DNA from: Paenibacillus algorifonticola
GTDB taxonomy: Bacteria > Bacillota > Bacilli > Paenibacillales > Paenibacillaceae
Reading direction: 5' to 3'
Length of the DNA stretch: 54,562 nucleotides
NCBI RefSeq assembly: GCF_000971975.1
Contig: NZ_LAQO01000050.1
Location: forward strand, 1 to 54,562
The position numbers and the translations under genes were made by a program. Positions 8,555 to 16,334 of this stretch are shown here, piece by piece. Within the stretch, counting starts at the first letter, position 1; each line of letters starts with the position of its first letter. Below the pieces are notes generated by a model that was not told the DNA's origin, did no database searches, and was given only the letters and a program-made list of their open reading frames with translations.

Positions 8555-9400
8555 TTGAATATGGCGACGGTAACAGCAAAGGAGCAACTGAAGGAGAATG
8601 TATTGGCGCAAAACGCGGAAGCTGCTGCTCCGGCAGCTGGCGGCAGCGGAACGATTGAAATCCGCGATCTCCATAAGGTGTATCGAACGAGAAAAAGCAG
8701 CTTTGAAGCGTTGCGCGATATTCAGCTCACCATTGGCTCCAATGAATTTTTAACGATACTTGGCCCATCCGGCTGCGGCAAATCTACGCTGCTTCGCATG
8801 GTTGCCGGACTTGATGAGCCTTCGAGCGGCATGCTCGCCTTGGACGGTGAAGAGATTGTCGGACCCGGCGCAGAGCGAGGCATGGTTTTTCAGGGCTACA
8901 CGCTGTTTCCGTGGCTGACGGTGCGTGAAAATATTGAATATGGCCTCAAGCTGCAAGGGGTGCCAACGCTTGCGCGCCGGGCTATCTCCAATTATTGGAT
9001 CAAAATCATTCGTTTGGAGTCGTTCGACAAGTCGTATCCGAAGCAGCTTTCAGGAGGGATGAAGCAGCGGGTTGCCATTGCCAGGGCGCTTGCCAATCGC
9101 CCAAAGGTGCTGCTGATGGATGAGCCATTTGGCGCCCTGGATGCCCAGACGAAGCTGGAAATGCAGGAGATGCTGCTGGATGTATGGCAAAAAGAGAAAA
9201 CCACCGTGCTTTTCATTACGCACGATATTGACGAAGCGATTTTTCTGTCGCAGCGCATTGTCGTAATGGGGGCCGGCCCTGGGCGGATTTTAAAGCAATT
9301 TGAAGTGAATTTGCCTGCAGAGCGCTCGCCAGAGGTGCGTGAGCACAAAGAATTTGTAGCTTTAAGGCGGGAGCTTGCCGATCTGCTGAAGCATGATTGA
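8555..9400 (+). CDS. ABC transporter ATP-binding protein, nitrate/sulfonate/taurine type
   Basis: This 281-residue cytoplasmic ATPase has Walker A GPSGCGKST (70-78), the signature LSGGM (165-169), Walker B VLLMDEP (185-191) and the H-loop His223. Residues around PGAERGMVFQGYTLFPWLTV and the spacing fit the NrtD/SsuB/TauB family, often encoded with guanidine and urea carboxylase genes, so guanidine or a related nitrogen compound is the likely cargo. The TTG at 8555 is the start because GGAGG ends 9 bases before it. The N-terminal 30 residues are Ala-rich and atypical. The permease and binding protein that should follow are missing (see the next entry), so this ATPase may have no cognate partner here. 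Confidence 0.9.
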   Translation: MNMATVTAKEQLKENVLAQNAEAAAPAAGGSGTIEIRDLHKVYRTRKSSFEALRDIQLTIGSNEFLTILGPSGCGKSTLLRMVAGLDEPSSGMLALDGEEIVGPGAERGMVFQGYTLFPWLTVRENIEYGLKLQGVPTLARRAISNYWIKIIRLESFDKSYPKQLSGGMKQRVAIARALANRPKVLLMDEPFGALDAQTKLEMQEMLLDVWQKEKTTVLFITHDIDEAIFLSQRIVVMGAGPGRILKQFEVNLPAERSPEVREHKEFVALRRELADLLKHD

Positions 9401-9424
9401 TTTATTTTAAAGGAGGAGTTAATG

Positions 9425-9655
9425 ATGGAGAAACTGACTAGGGCTGTGCTGGAAGAGGAACAGAAAGATCAGCGGAATTTCCCTACTGCCGAGGTTCTCA
9501 AGGCTCGTCCCAAATTGCTTGCGGCTATGGCTTTACTTGCTACCATCATGTTATTCAGGCATCCTGCCGCTCTTAATGGAGCGGCGGGATGTTTTTCTTT
9601 TCGAGGAGAAGGACAAAATGCGGAGGCCCGCGGAGGGCCAGAGAGGCAGGCTTAG
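9425..9655 (+). pseudogene. Truncated gene start, probably the ABC permease of the guanidine cluster
   Basis: A strong AGGAGG site at 9411 and an ATG at 9425 open a frame 25 bases after the ATPase stop, exactly where the permease is expected. The product begins MEKLTRAVLEEEQKD and reaches a hydrophobic stretch, LLAAMALLATIMLF. It then runs straight into an intrinsic terminator at 9560 and ends in low-complexity, non-protein-like sequence at 9655. The simplest reading is a deletion that joined the first 45 or so codons of a permease gene to the terminator at the operon's end, removing the rest of the permease and any binding-protein gene. Permease identity is inferred from position and hydrophobicity; the fragment is too short to recognise alone. 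Confidence 0.6.
9560..9600 (+). terminator. Intrinsic terminator of the guanidine cluster
   Basis: A 13-bp stem (9560-9572 with 9579-9591, one T-G pair) and the loop TTAATG are followed by TTTTTCTTT. It lies inside the broken permease frame, which marks that frame as non-functional. Confidence 0.88.
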
Positions 9656-9968
9656 CCTCTTCATGGCAAATAAAAATTTTTCTGGAGCCGCCACCCAAGA
9701 GCTGGATGGGGCGACAATTATTTAAAAATTTCATGAATACTCACCCGCTGGAACTAGGAAATAAGTCTGGGAACGTGCTGCCCGCTGCCTTTCAGGAGTG
9801 CTGAAAGGCAGTGTTATGAAGGGGATGTAAAGGGTAAAATAGTTTGAGGGGTTGCTGTTCAAGGTGCGTGCATAAGAAATTGGGAGCGGATGAATACTAT
9901 GGTCAGATTCACAGCAAAAGCGTTGTTGAGCATGATCAAGTAAAGAGCGGTCATTCGAGTTGTTTCTT
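9601..9968. other. Non-coding stretch between the guanidine cluster and spoVT
   Basis: No convincing gene is visible on either strand. Several stable hairpins occur, for example GGCCC/GGGCC near 9627, GAGGC/GCCTC near 9645 and a perfect 10-bp stem CTGCCTTTCA/TGAAAGGCAG at 9785-9811, none followed by a T-run. In B. subtilis mfd lies immediately upstream of spoVT; no trace of it is seen here. Confidence 0.5.
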
Positions 9969-10066
9969 AAAATATAAGACTTTATAAGTGCCTTGCTTAT
10001 AACCCGCTTATATTTCAGCGCGAAACGAGCCTTTGCCGCTGAATTACGGCGACAGCCGTTTACGCT
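9969..10066 (+). repeat. Intergenic double-hairpin repeat, copy A
   Basis: It starts AAATATAAG, closes its first hairpin with GCTTATATTT, and has a second hairpin bounded by GCGAAACG and CGTTTACGC with the inner stem GCCG/CGGC. It lies directly upstream of spoVT, so a spoVT promoter must lie within or after it. Confidence 0.85.
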
Positions 10067-10128
10067 ATTAGACAGGCAGTTCGTACCCAGTAGACTTAAA
10101 ATCCTCTAGGAAAGTGGGGCAACATGAA

Positions 10129-10671
10129 ATGAAAGCAACTGGAATTGTACGCCGCATTGATGATCTTGGGCGTGTAGTTATTCCGAAGGAAATTCGCCGG
10201 ACACTACGCATTCGGGAAGGTGACCCGCTTGAAATATTTGTGGATCGCGACGGGGAGGTTATTCTCAAGAAGTACTCTCCTATTGGCGAACTCGGGGATT
10301 TTGCCAAAGAATACGCAGAATCGCTGTTCGAGAGCACGAATCACGTGGCGCTCATCTCTGACCGGGATACGATTATTGCCGTAGCCGGCGCCTCCAAGAA
10401 AGACCTGCTGGACAAGCAGGTTGGGCCGATATTGGAGAGCTGCATGGAGAATCGTAAAGCTGTAGCTGAAACGACTCCTGGTGCTTATGAGATGATTAAA
10501 GATATAAGTGACACTTTTTCAGCCTTCGTTATAGCGCCGATTATTGCAGGCGGAGACCCAATTGGTACCGTTGTGCTGCTAAGCAAGGATGAAGCTGTGA
10601 AAATGTCGATTATGGAGCAAAAAATGGCAGAGACCGCTGCTGGTTTTTTAGCGAAGCAAATGGAGCAGTAA
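10129..10671 (+). CDS. spoVT: Stage V sporulation protein T, AbrB-family transcription regulator
   Basis: A 180-residue DNA-binding regulator that modulates SigG-dependent genes in the forespore and spore coat and germination properties. The N-terminal AbrB swapped-hairpin domain MKATGIVRRIDDLGRVVIPK is almost identical to the B. subtilis protein as I remember it. A C-terminal GAF-like domain follows (about 55-178), ending AAGFLAKQMEQ. The length matches the 178-residue B. subtilis protein. The ATG at 10129 is preferred over the upstream GTG at 10114 because it gives the conserved N-terminus and has GTGGGG about 9 bases upstream. It is followed by a terminator and seems to be a single-gene unit. 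Confidence 0.96.
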   Translation: MKATGIVRRIDDLGRVVIPKEIRRTLRIREGDPLEIFVDRDGEVILKKYSPIGELGDFAKEYAESLFESTNHVALISDRDTIIAVAGASKKDLLDKQVGPILESCMENRKAVAETTPGAYEMIKDISDTFSAFVIAPIIAGGDPIGTVVLLSKDEAVKMSIMEQKMAETAAGFLAKQMEQ

Positions 10672-10694
10672 AGCAGGCAACCCTACAAATGAAC

Positions 10695-10740
10695 AAGCCC
10701 GGTGTATACAGCAGGTCAACTGTTTCTACACCGGGCTTTT
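10695..10740 (+). terminator. Terminator after spoVT
   Basis: AAGCCCGGTGTA pairs with TACACCGGGCTT, followed by TT. A second weaker stem, GGGC/GCCC with TTTTTT, lies at 10768-10794 and could act as a backup on the plus strand. Confidence 0.85.
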
Positions 10741-10803
10741 GTATGTTTAGGTGAGCCTTAAGGGTTTGGGCGCACGTGTTTAGAGCCCTTTTTTACCTGT
10801 TGT

Positions 10804-11190
10804 TCAAATAACGATTCCATCCTTCACTGCGAGTTTACCTTCGTAAAGCAGTCTAAAATATTTGTATCCAAATATACAAAAAACAATTAAAAAAACTAGC
10901 TGTTTAATCAGCATAGGCACTGCTATGAAATCGGAAACGATCCAAACATCCAAAAGGACGGTTAAAACGATAATATTTGTCATAACTTTCGCACGTATTT
11001 CTGTTCTAATCCACTTTTTTGTATACAAAAGGGATATTCCGCCGCACAGCATCATAATGAGCCAAATATAAAAAATGTCTTTGTTGATGGAATAGCCGAA
11101 TAGTGAGCCGTAAAGCAGAGTAGAGGAGAGTATGGAGAATTTATGTAATTTCTGCTCGTTGGCATTTAAATTATAATAAGTTTTGTTCAT
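10804..11190 (-). CDS. Small four-helix membrane protein, possible immunity protein
   Basis: I do not recognise this 128-residue protein. It has four likely membrane helices (about 17-33, 38-56, 68-90 and 91-112) with basic residues between the second and third, and a short charged tail. It starts only 4 bases after the stop of the secreted-protein gene upstream on the same strand, with no clear ribosome site, so it is probably translationally coupled. The pair is AT-rich compared with spoVT and mazG and occupies the place where B. subtilis has spoVB. A small multi-helix protein encoded right after a secreted hydrophobic protein is the usual layout of toxin and immunity genes, but function here is a guess. 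Confidence 0.7.
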   Translation of the reverse strand: MNKTYYNLNANEQKLHKFSILSSTLLYGSLFGYSINKDIFYIWLIMMLCGGISLLYTKKWIRTEIRAKVMTNIIVLTVLLDVWIVSDFIAVPMLIKQLVFLIVFCIFGYKYFRLLYEGKLAVKDGIVI

Positions 11191-11194
11191 TTAA

Positions 11195-11938
11195 TTACCA
11201 AGTGCCTTGCGAGTAATTTGGGAAAAATCCGTCCCAGTTTAAGCCTATATAAACGCCGTTTCTTTTATTGACCTTGGTTTGGATAATTAAATAACACAGA
11301 TTAGTCAGCGTACCGATTCCGATGATTGTCAACGCAGCGGTGATAATAGACCCAACTGGTCCTCCAAATAAAAAGGCGAGAGCAGATAATGCTGCAGCTA
11401 AGGCTTCTGGTCCGATTCCTGCTGCTACAAAAAGATATAAATCAATGTCTGCTTGTGTAAAATATATTTTAGAGTCTTGTAGGAATACTTGTGGTGAAAC
11501 CACATTTTGAATCGGGTTATAAATTGATGACGATTGGGATGAGGCAAGTCGTGTATTCCACTGCTCTTGCCCTCCCTGTAGAACACCTTTGTTATTTGCA
11601 TCTTTGACTATTTCTTTAAGAAGTAAAATAAACTCATCATTTAATCCATAGGTTAGTTTTAAATAGCTCTCGTCTTCATTCAACAAGACCATTTTTCCAT
11701 CTGGACCTGATGATATTTCTTTTAATACACCACTTTCTGTCATGATCTGGAGAAAATTCTTTGTTTCTTGATCCAAAGTTACAAAATAATTTCCGTCTTT
11801 CAGTAGGGCAGTACTTGATGACCTCTCGGAATCAATAGTAATAACGGCTGGTTTTGTGATCTCCGCTGCTGATGATACATTTGGAATAGAAGCTAAAATC
11901 ATTGCCGAAGTCGTTATTAAAGCTAAGGATTTTTTCAA
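11195..11938 (-). CDS. Secreted protein with hydrophobic C-terminal segment, possible bacteriocin-like precursor
   Basis: This 247-residue protein has a signal peptide (MKKSLALITTSAMILASIP, likely cleavage near SSA-A at residue 24), a soluble middle region rich in Asp, Glu and Ser (25-160), then a long Gly/Ala-rich hydrophobic stretch (about 167-220) that could form one or two membrane hairpins. A short aromatic tail containing NGVYIGLNWDGF ends the protein. The start is TTG with AAGGTGG 9 bases upstream. The layout resembles large secreted precursors whose C-terminus becomes a membrane-active peptide, such as SdpC, but I see no sequence match that I trust. Its partner gene encodes a small membrane protein. 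Confidence 0.72.
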   Translation of the reverse strand: MKKSLALITTSAMILASIPNVSSAAEITKPAVITIDSERSSSTALLKDGNYFVTLDQETKNFLQIMTESGVLKEISSGPDGKMVLLNEDESYLKLTYGLNDEFILLLKEIVKDANNKGVLQGGQEQWNTRLASSQSSSIYNPIQNVVSPQVFLQDSKIYFTQADIDLYLFVAAGIGPEALAAALSALAFLFGGPVGSIITAALTIIGIGTLTNLCYLIIQTKVNKRNGVYIGLNWDGFFPNYSQGTW

Positions 11939-12066
11939 ATCAACTCTCCACCTTTCAGGTTGTATAGGTTGTTAATTAAGTGCAAAATTAGTAAATTTAA
12001 ACCTCTTTAATAAAATATACCTCATTTTTCCAATTAAGGGAATGGAAAAATGTGATTGTCAGCTTT

Positions 12067-12096
12067 TTGTAGTTGCAGCATCTTCTTTAGTATACT
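12067..12096 (+). promoter_or_regulatory. Promoter of mazG
   Basis: TTGTAG at 12067 and TATACT at 12091 are 18 bp apart, about 36 bases before the start codon. The opposite side of this 194-base divergent gap must hold the promoter for the minus-strand pair; I see no clear match there. Confidence 0.55.
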
Positions 12097-12132
12097 AATG
12101 GGAGAAGCCAATTGTAGGAGAGTGGGAGAAAA

Positions 12133-13614
12133 ATGAGTGAACCGCGTATTACGGTTGTAGGCCTTGGTTCAGGTGACACCGATCAAATGACGCTCGGCGT
12201 ATGGCGCAGGCTCCAGCAAGCGGCGCGCGTCTATGTCAGGACGGAGCAGCATCCGGCGATATCGCTGCTCCAGGAGCATGAGCTTGCGTACACCTCATTT
12301 GATTCGGTATACGAGCAGCATGATACGTTTCCAGAGGTGTATGAGGCGATAGCGACCACGCTGCTTTTAGAGGCGCAATCGTTGCAGGAGGCAATCGTTT
12401 ACGCCGTTCCAGGGCATCCGATGGTCGCAGAGCGCACGGTGCAGCTTCTTCGCGAGCGTTGTGAGGATGCAGGCGTTCGGCTCGACATCATCGGCGGCGA
12501 GAGCTTCCTGGATCAAGCATTTATCCGGCTTGGTATTGATCCGATCGAAGGGTTTGCGCTGCTGGATGCGGCGGAGCTTCAGCCTGCCATGCTTCAACCG
12601 CGCGTACATACGATCATTGGGCAAATTTACGATGCGTTTACCGCTTCCGACGTGAAGCTGGCTCTGATGGAGCGTTATCCTGATGACTTCGAGGTCGTCA
12701 TCGGCCACGCGCTCGGCGTTGCTGGCGAGGAGCAGATTATTCGCGTGCCGCTCTACGAGCTGGATCGCACACCAGGCTTTGGCAATCTGTCGCTGCTGTT
12801 CGTTCCGCGTACGACGGAGGATGCGGTGCTAAATCGTTCTTTTGATCGGCTGCATGAGATTGTGGCGATTTTGCGCAGCCCGGAAGGCTGTCCGTGGGAT
12901 CGGGAGCAGACGCATTCGTCTATCCGCAAAAACTTCATCGAAGAGCTGTACGAGGCGCTTGAAGCGATTGATAATGATGATCCGGACGGCATGCGCGAGG
13001 AGTTTGGCGATGTGATTTTGCAGGTGATGCTGCATAGCCAGATGGAGGAGGAGACAGGTGCTTTCACCGTCTATGATGTCATTGAGACGCTGAACGAGAA
13101 GCTGCTGTTCCGTCATCCGCATGTCTTTGGTACCAGCAGTGCTACGGATGCCGATGAGGCGCTTGGCAATTGGGAACAGATGAAGGCTGAGGAGAAGGAG
13201 CGCAATGGCACAGCCGCCAGTCGCCAGTCGCAGCTTGATGGCATTCCGCCGGACCTTCCGGCGCTGATGAAGGCGTACAAGCTTCAGAAGAAAGCGGCGA
13301 AGGTAGGCTTTGACTGGGATGACCTTGGGCCTGTGCTGGATAAAATCCAGGAGGAGCTCTCCGAGCTTCGTGAAGCGATAGCCTCGAAAGATGCGCTGGA
13401 GCAGGCGGGCGAGCTAGGTGACTTGCTGTTCGCTGTCGTCAATGCAGCGAGATTCATCCATGCTGATCCAGAGGAAGCGCTGACGATGACGAACCGGAAA
13501 TTTAAGTCGCGTTTTGCTTATATTGAAGAGCAGCTTCGTATAAACAACAAAACATTTGACCAGACTGATCTAACAGAAATGGACCGCTGGTGGGAAGAGG
13601 CAAAGCGACAGTAA
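12133..13614 (+). CDS. mazG: YabN-type fusion of tetrapyrrole methylase-like domain and MazG NTP pyrophosphohydrolase
   Basis: A 493-residue cytoplasmic protein. Residues about 5-225 form a tetrapyrrole (corrin/porphyrin) methylase-like fold starting RITVVGLGSGDTDQMT, with the motif VYAVPGHPMVAERT. The remainder holds MazG modules: SPEGCPWDREQTHSSIRKNFIEE with EELYEALEAI and EEFGDVILQVMLHS as metal-binding EExxE/ExxD motifs, and a second copy around QEELSELREAI and GELGDLLFAVVNAARF. MazG enzymes hydrolyse NTPs to NMP and pyrophosphate and help clear abnormal nucleotides. The methylase half has no established substrate. Same position as B. subtilis yabN, upstream of rqcP. Length is normal. Confidence 0.94.
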   Translation: MSEPRITVVGLGSGDTDQMTLGVWRRLQQAARVYVRTEQHPAISLLQEHELAYTSFDSVYEQHDTFPEVYEAIATTLLLEAQSLQEAIVYAVPGHPMVAERTVQLLRERCEDAGVRLDIIGGESFLDQAFIRLGIDPIEGFALLDAAELQPAMLQPRVHTIIGQIYDAFTASDVKLALMERYPDDFEVVIGHALGVAGEEQIIRVPLYELDRTPGFGNLSLLFVPRTTEDAVLNRSFDRLHEIVAILRSPEGCPWDREQTHSSIRKNFIEELYEALEAIDNDDPDGMREEFGDVILQVMLHSQMEEETGAFTVYDVIETLNEKLLFRHPHVFGTSSATDADEALGNWEQMKAEEKERNGTAASRQSQLDGIPPDLPALMKAYKLQKKAAKVGFDWDDLGPVLDKIQEELSELREAIASKDALEQAGELGDLLFAVVNAARFIHADPEEALTMTNRKFKSRFAYIEEQLRINNKTFDQTDLTEMDRWWEEAKRQ

Positions 13615-13806
13615 GGGACGCGGTTCGCTAAGAGCAGCAAAGATTCCGCACTTTTCGTGAAAAAAATTTGCGGTCAGCGGCAGGAATTCATGTCGGCAAG
13701 CAGAATAAGTTAACTTCGTAAGTGTAACAGTTGTAAACTTTCACGAACGTAGGCCGCACTAAGCGGCTATACCATTAGCTAAGCTTATCATTAGGAGGAT
13801 TTTAGA

Positions 13807-14079
13807 ATGAACAAAACAGATTTGATTAACAACATTGCAACAAAAAGCGGTTTGACTAAACGCGATGTAGAGGCTGTTCTTAACGGCTTTCTTGGTGAAG
13901 TAACAGATGCTCTTGCCGGTGGAGACAAAGTACAATTGATCGGCTTCGGTACTTTCGAAACGCGCACACGCTCCAGCCGTGTTGGCCGCAACCCACAAAC
14001 AGGCAAAGAGATTAACATTCCAGAATCGAAAGTTCCTGCATTTAAAGCAGGCAACAAGCTGAAAGAAGCTATCCAATAA
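13807..14079 (+). CDS. hup: HU family DNA-binding protein
   Basis: This 90-residue histone-like protein bends and compacts DNA as a dimer. It starts MNKTDLINNIATKSGLTK and carries the DNA-binding arm VGRNPQTGKEINIPESK, both hallmark HU segments, and has full family length. AGGAGGA lies 7 bases upstream. In B. subtilis the HU gene hbs is elsewhere; here it sits between mazG and rqcP with only 3 bases to the latter, linking it to a ribosome quality-control gene. The 190-base gap upstream probably holds its own promoter, though I cannot pick a clear one. Confidence 0.96.
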   Translation: MNKTDLINNIATKSGLTKRDVEAVLNGFLGEVTDALAGGDKVQLIGFGTFETRTRSSRVGRNPQTGKEINIPESKVPAFKAGNKLKEAIQ

Positions 14080-14082
14080 TTC

Positions 14083-14364
14083 ATGCGTCTGGATAAGTTT
14101 CTCAAAGTATCCCGCCTGATCAAACGGCGCACAGTCGCCAAGGATGTGTCCGAGCAGGGGCGTGTCTGGATCAACGGCCGCGAAGCGAAAGCGAGCAGCG
14201 CCGTAAAGGTTGGGGATGAGCTTGCTATCCAATACGGGCAGAAGACAGTAACCGTTCGAATTGAGCGAATTGCCGAAACGACCCGCAAGGATGAAGCCGG
14301 TGAGCTCTACACGGTGCTGAAGGAAGAACAGCGTCCGCGTGACAATGATCTTGAATGGCAATAA
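14083..14364 (+). CDS. rqcP: RqcP, S4-domain RNA-binding protein of ribosome-associated quality control
   Basis: This 93-residue protein has an S4 RNA-binding fold: MRLDKFLKVSRLIKRRTVAKD, then GRVWINGREAKASSAVKVGDEL. It is the ortholog of B. subtilis YabO/RqcP, which binds stalled 50S subunits near the tRNA and works with RqcH to add C-terminal alanine tails. It starts 3 bases after the HU stop and has no visible ribosome-binding site, so translation probably depends on coupling to hup. A terminator follows, closing the hup-rqcP unit. The C-terminus after about residue 80 is charged and probably flexible. Confidence 0.94.
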   Translation: MRLDKFLKVSRLIKRRTVAKDVSEQGRVWINGREAKASSAVKVGDELAIQYGQKTVTVRIERIAETTRKDEAGELYTVLKEEQRPRDNDLEWQ

Positions 14365-14369
14365 AGATA

Positions 14370-14417
14370 AAGGGTTGCTCGCGCATGGTAATAATGTGCA
14401 GAGTGGCCCTTTTTTTA
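14370..14417 (+). terminator. Terminator after rqcP
   Basis: AGGGTTGCTC pairs with GAGTGGCCCT (wobble pairs included) around an inner GCGCAT/ATGTGC stem, followed by TTTTTTT. Confidence 0.75.
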
Positions 14418-14472
14418 TAAGTTTACGTATATAAGCATGGATGGAAAAAAGGACAAGGAGGGAAAGTGGAGC

Positions 14473-15081
14473 ATGACGAGAATTGGTTGGATCAGGCATG
14501 GGGTCACGCAATGGAATGTCGAGGGGAGAGCGCAGGGCTCTACGGATATTCCGCTGAATGAGGAGGGCCTGCGGCAAGCAGAGGTTTTGGCGGAGCGGCT
14601 CAGCAAGGAGGAGTGGCATCATATTTACTCCAGTGATCTGCAGCGGGCGCTTGTGACGGCAGAGACGGTGGCGGAGCGCCTGGGCGGCGGTGTGGCGGTC
14701 AAACAGGACGAGCGGCTGCGGGAAATGGGAGGCGGCCTGCTGGAGGGCACGACGGAAGCGGAGCGTATCCTGAAGTGGGGAGCTGATTGGCGCGAAACGG
14801 ACTGGCAGGGTGAAAGCCATGAATCGGTTGTTGATCGTGGTACCGAGGTGCTCAGGGAGATCGCCCTTAACCATCCGGGTCAAAATGTACTCATTGTCAG
14901 TCACGGTGCGCTCATCGGACGCTGCTTGAAGGAGCTTGTGCCAGACGCTTATAAGAATGAGCCGCTCCAAAATACGTCCATCTCGACGATTTATGCGAAT
15001 GCCGCAGGCGGCTGGTCATGCGAGAAGTTTAATTGTGCGCTGCATTTGAGCGACGTGGTTGACGAAGTAGAGGCGAAATGA
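14473..15081 (+). CDS. Histidine phosphatase (phosphoglycerate mutase-like) family protein
   Basis: This 202-residue cytoplasmic protein has the family motif IRHGVTQWN (Arg8, His9 phosphate-binding), the conserved SSDLQRALVTAETVAERL block and the second histidine in VSHGALIGR. It should act as a broad phosphomonoesterase or as a nucleoside/alpha-ribazole phosphatase; the substrate cannot be predicted. The ATG at 14473 is chosen over 14437 because GGAGGG lies 9 bases upstream. Its stop overlaps the start of the DUF817 membrane-protein gene by 4 bases, so the two are co-translated. This two-gene unit interrupts the rqcP-yabP order known in B. subtilis. Confidence 0.9.
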   Translation: MTRIGWIRHGVTQWNVEGRAQGSTDIPLNEEGLRQAEVLAERLSKEEWHHIYSSDLQRALVTAETVAERLGGGVAVKQDERLREMGGGLLEGTTEAERILKWGADWRETDWQGESHESVVDRGTEVLREIALNHPGQNVLIVSHGALIGRCLKELVPDAYKNEPLQNTSISTIYANAAGGWSCEKFNCALHLSDVVDEVEAK

Positions 15082-15842
15082 TTCATTTTCTGAAAAAGCT
15101 GCTGCTGTTTGGGTATTTGCAGGCACTGAATTGCCTTTTTCCGGTTACGATCTTCGGGGCTATGGCTCTTACGCATTACGTCCATGTGCCGGGCATTGCC
15201 CGTTATGATCTTATTCTGCTTATCTGCTTGGTCATGCAGGTTGTTATGGTAGCTACGAAGCTGGAGACGTGGGATGAGTTAAAGGTCATTTGCCTGTTTC
15301 ACATTATCGGGCTGGCTCTTGAGGTGTATAAGGTGAAGATGGGCTCTTGGACGTATCCGGGTGAAGGCTGGTCAAGGGTATTCGACGTTCCGCTTTATAG
15401 CGGCTTCATGTATGCGAGTGTAGCGAGCTATATCTGTCAGGCATGGCGCAGGTTCAATCTGGAGATGGTCGGCTGGCCAAAAATGGCGTATGCGGTAGCG
15501 ATCAGCACGGCGATTTATTTGAACTTTTTTACCCATCACTATTTATGGGATTTCAGATGGGTGCTGATGGCGGGGCTGATTCTCGTGTTCTGGCGCACCT
15601 ATGTCCACTTCACGCTTGGGGGAGCCGTATACAAGATGCCGCTTACGCTGGCTTTTGTTTTAATCGGTTTTTTTATTTGGATTGCCGAAAATATTATGAC
15701 CTTTTTCGGAGCGTGGGCCTATCCGGATCAGGAAAAGCAATGGACCCTCGTTCATGTGAGCAAAATCAGCTCATGGCTGCTGCTCGTCGTTATCAGCATC
15801 ATTATTGTAGCCCAGCTGAAACGGGTAAAAAGCGCCCGCTGA
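15078..15842 (+). CDS. DUF817 family integral membrane protein (YoaT-like)
   Basis: This 254-residue protein has about seven or eight hydrophobic helices. It carries the family-typical stretch LEVYKVKMGSWTYPG...VPLYSGFMYASVASYICQAWR and a later AWAYPDQEKQW segment, which I recognise as DUF817, as in B. subtilis YoaT. The family has no proven function. It begins with ATGA overlapping the histidine phosphatase stop, and a 207-base gap separates it from yabP. Conserved Trp, Tyr and His residues near the membrane edges would be the first place to look for activity. Confidence 0.82.
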   Translation: MIHFLKKLLLFGYLQALNCLFPVTIFGAMALTHYVHVPGIARYDLILLICLVMQVVMVATKLETWDELKVICLFHIIGLALEVYKVKMGSWTYPGEGWSRVFDVPLYSGFMYASVASYICQAWRRFNLEMVGWPKMAYAVAISTAIYLNFFTHHYLWDFRWVLMAGLILVFWRTYVHFTLGGAVYKMPLTLAFVLIGFFIWIAENIMTFFGAWAYPDQEKQWTLVHVSKISSWLLLVVISIIIVAQLKRVKSAR

Positions 15843-16049
15843 GCGCGACGGCATTTTCATCTAATAGACTAGACATTGACATTCTGCTGTTTCAAAATCG
15901 GAGAATAGGGTATATGTCGGTAGCCGCTTTATTTTCATGAGCCCTTTTCATAGCTTCCATAGGTTTGCCCCTCTGGACAGGTTCTAAAGTTCGTCCCACT
16001 CCCATAAGCTTTAGCATAAGCTACGCTTTTGAAGTGGAGGGACGGGTCA

Positions 16050-16334
16050 ATGGTGGATCAGAATAAAGGGCAGAAGCGTCAGGAAGTGAAAATGCTCAAT
16101 CGAAAGCTTCTGGAGATTACCGGTGTATTAAACGTAGAGAGCTTCGACAGCGAGGAGTTTTTGCTGGAAACGGATCTGGGCTTTCTAACGATTAAAGGGC
16201 AGAACCTGCATATTAAACATCTCAGCCTGGAGCAAGGCTTTGTCGCTATAGAGGGGCTCGTTCATTCACTCGCCTATCTGGACGGCAACGCCCCAAGCAA
16301 ATCCAAGAGCTTGTTTGGTAAATTATTCAAGTGA
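16050..16334 (+). CDS. yabP: Sporulation protein YabP
   Basis: A 94-residue protein of the YabP/YqfC family (DUF1429), made in the mother cell under SigE in B. subtilis, where it supports cortex or coat assembly. The core is NRKLLEITGVLNVESFDSEEF, then TDLGFLTIKGQNLHIKHLSLEQG, typical of the family's beta-rich fold. The ATG at 16050 has GGAGGG 8 bases upstream; the longer TTG frame lacks this. The stop overlaps the yabQ GTG start by 4 bases. The 186 bases upstream probably include a SigE promoter, but I could not identify one with confidence. Confidence 0.93.
   Translation: MVDQNKGQKRQEVKMLNRKLLEITGVLNVESFDSEEFLLETDLGFLTIKGQNLHIKHLSLEQGFVAIEGLVHSLAYLDGNAPSKSKSLFGKLFK

Noticed and set aside
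9785..9811. Perfect hairpin CTGCCTTTCA/TGAAAGGCAG as a terminator or known riboswitch
   Set aside because: No T-run follows and the surrounding bases fit no riboswitch consensus that I know.
13759..14970. 403-codon minus-strand frame across hup, rqcP and the phosphatase gene
   Set aside because: It spans three well-supported plus-strand genes and their terminator; composition is not protein-like.
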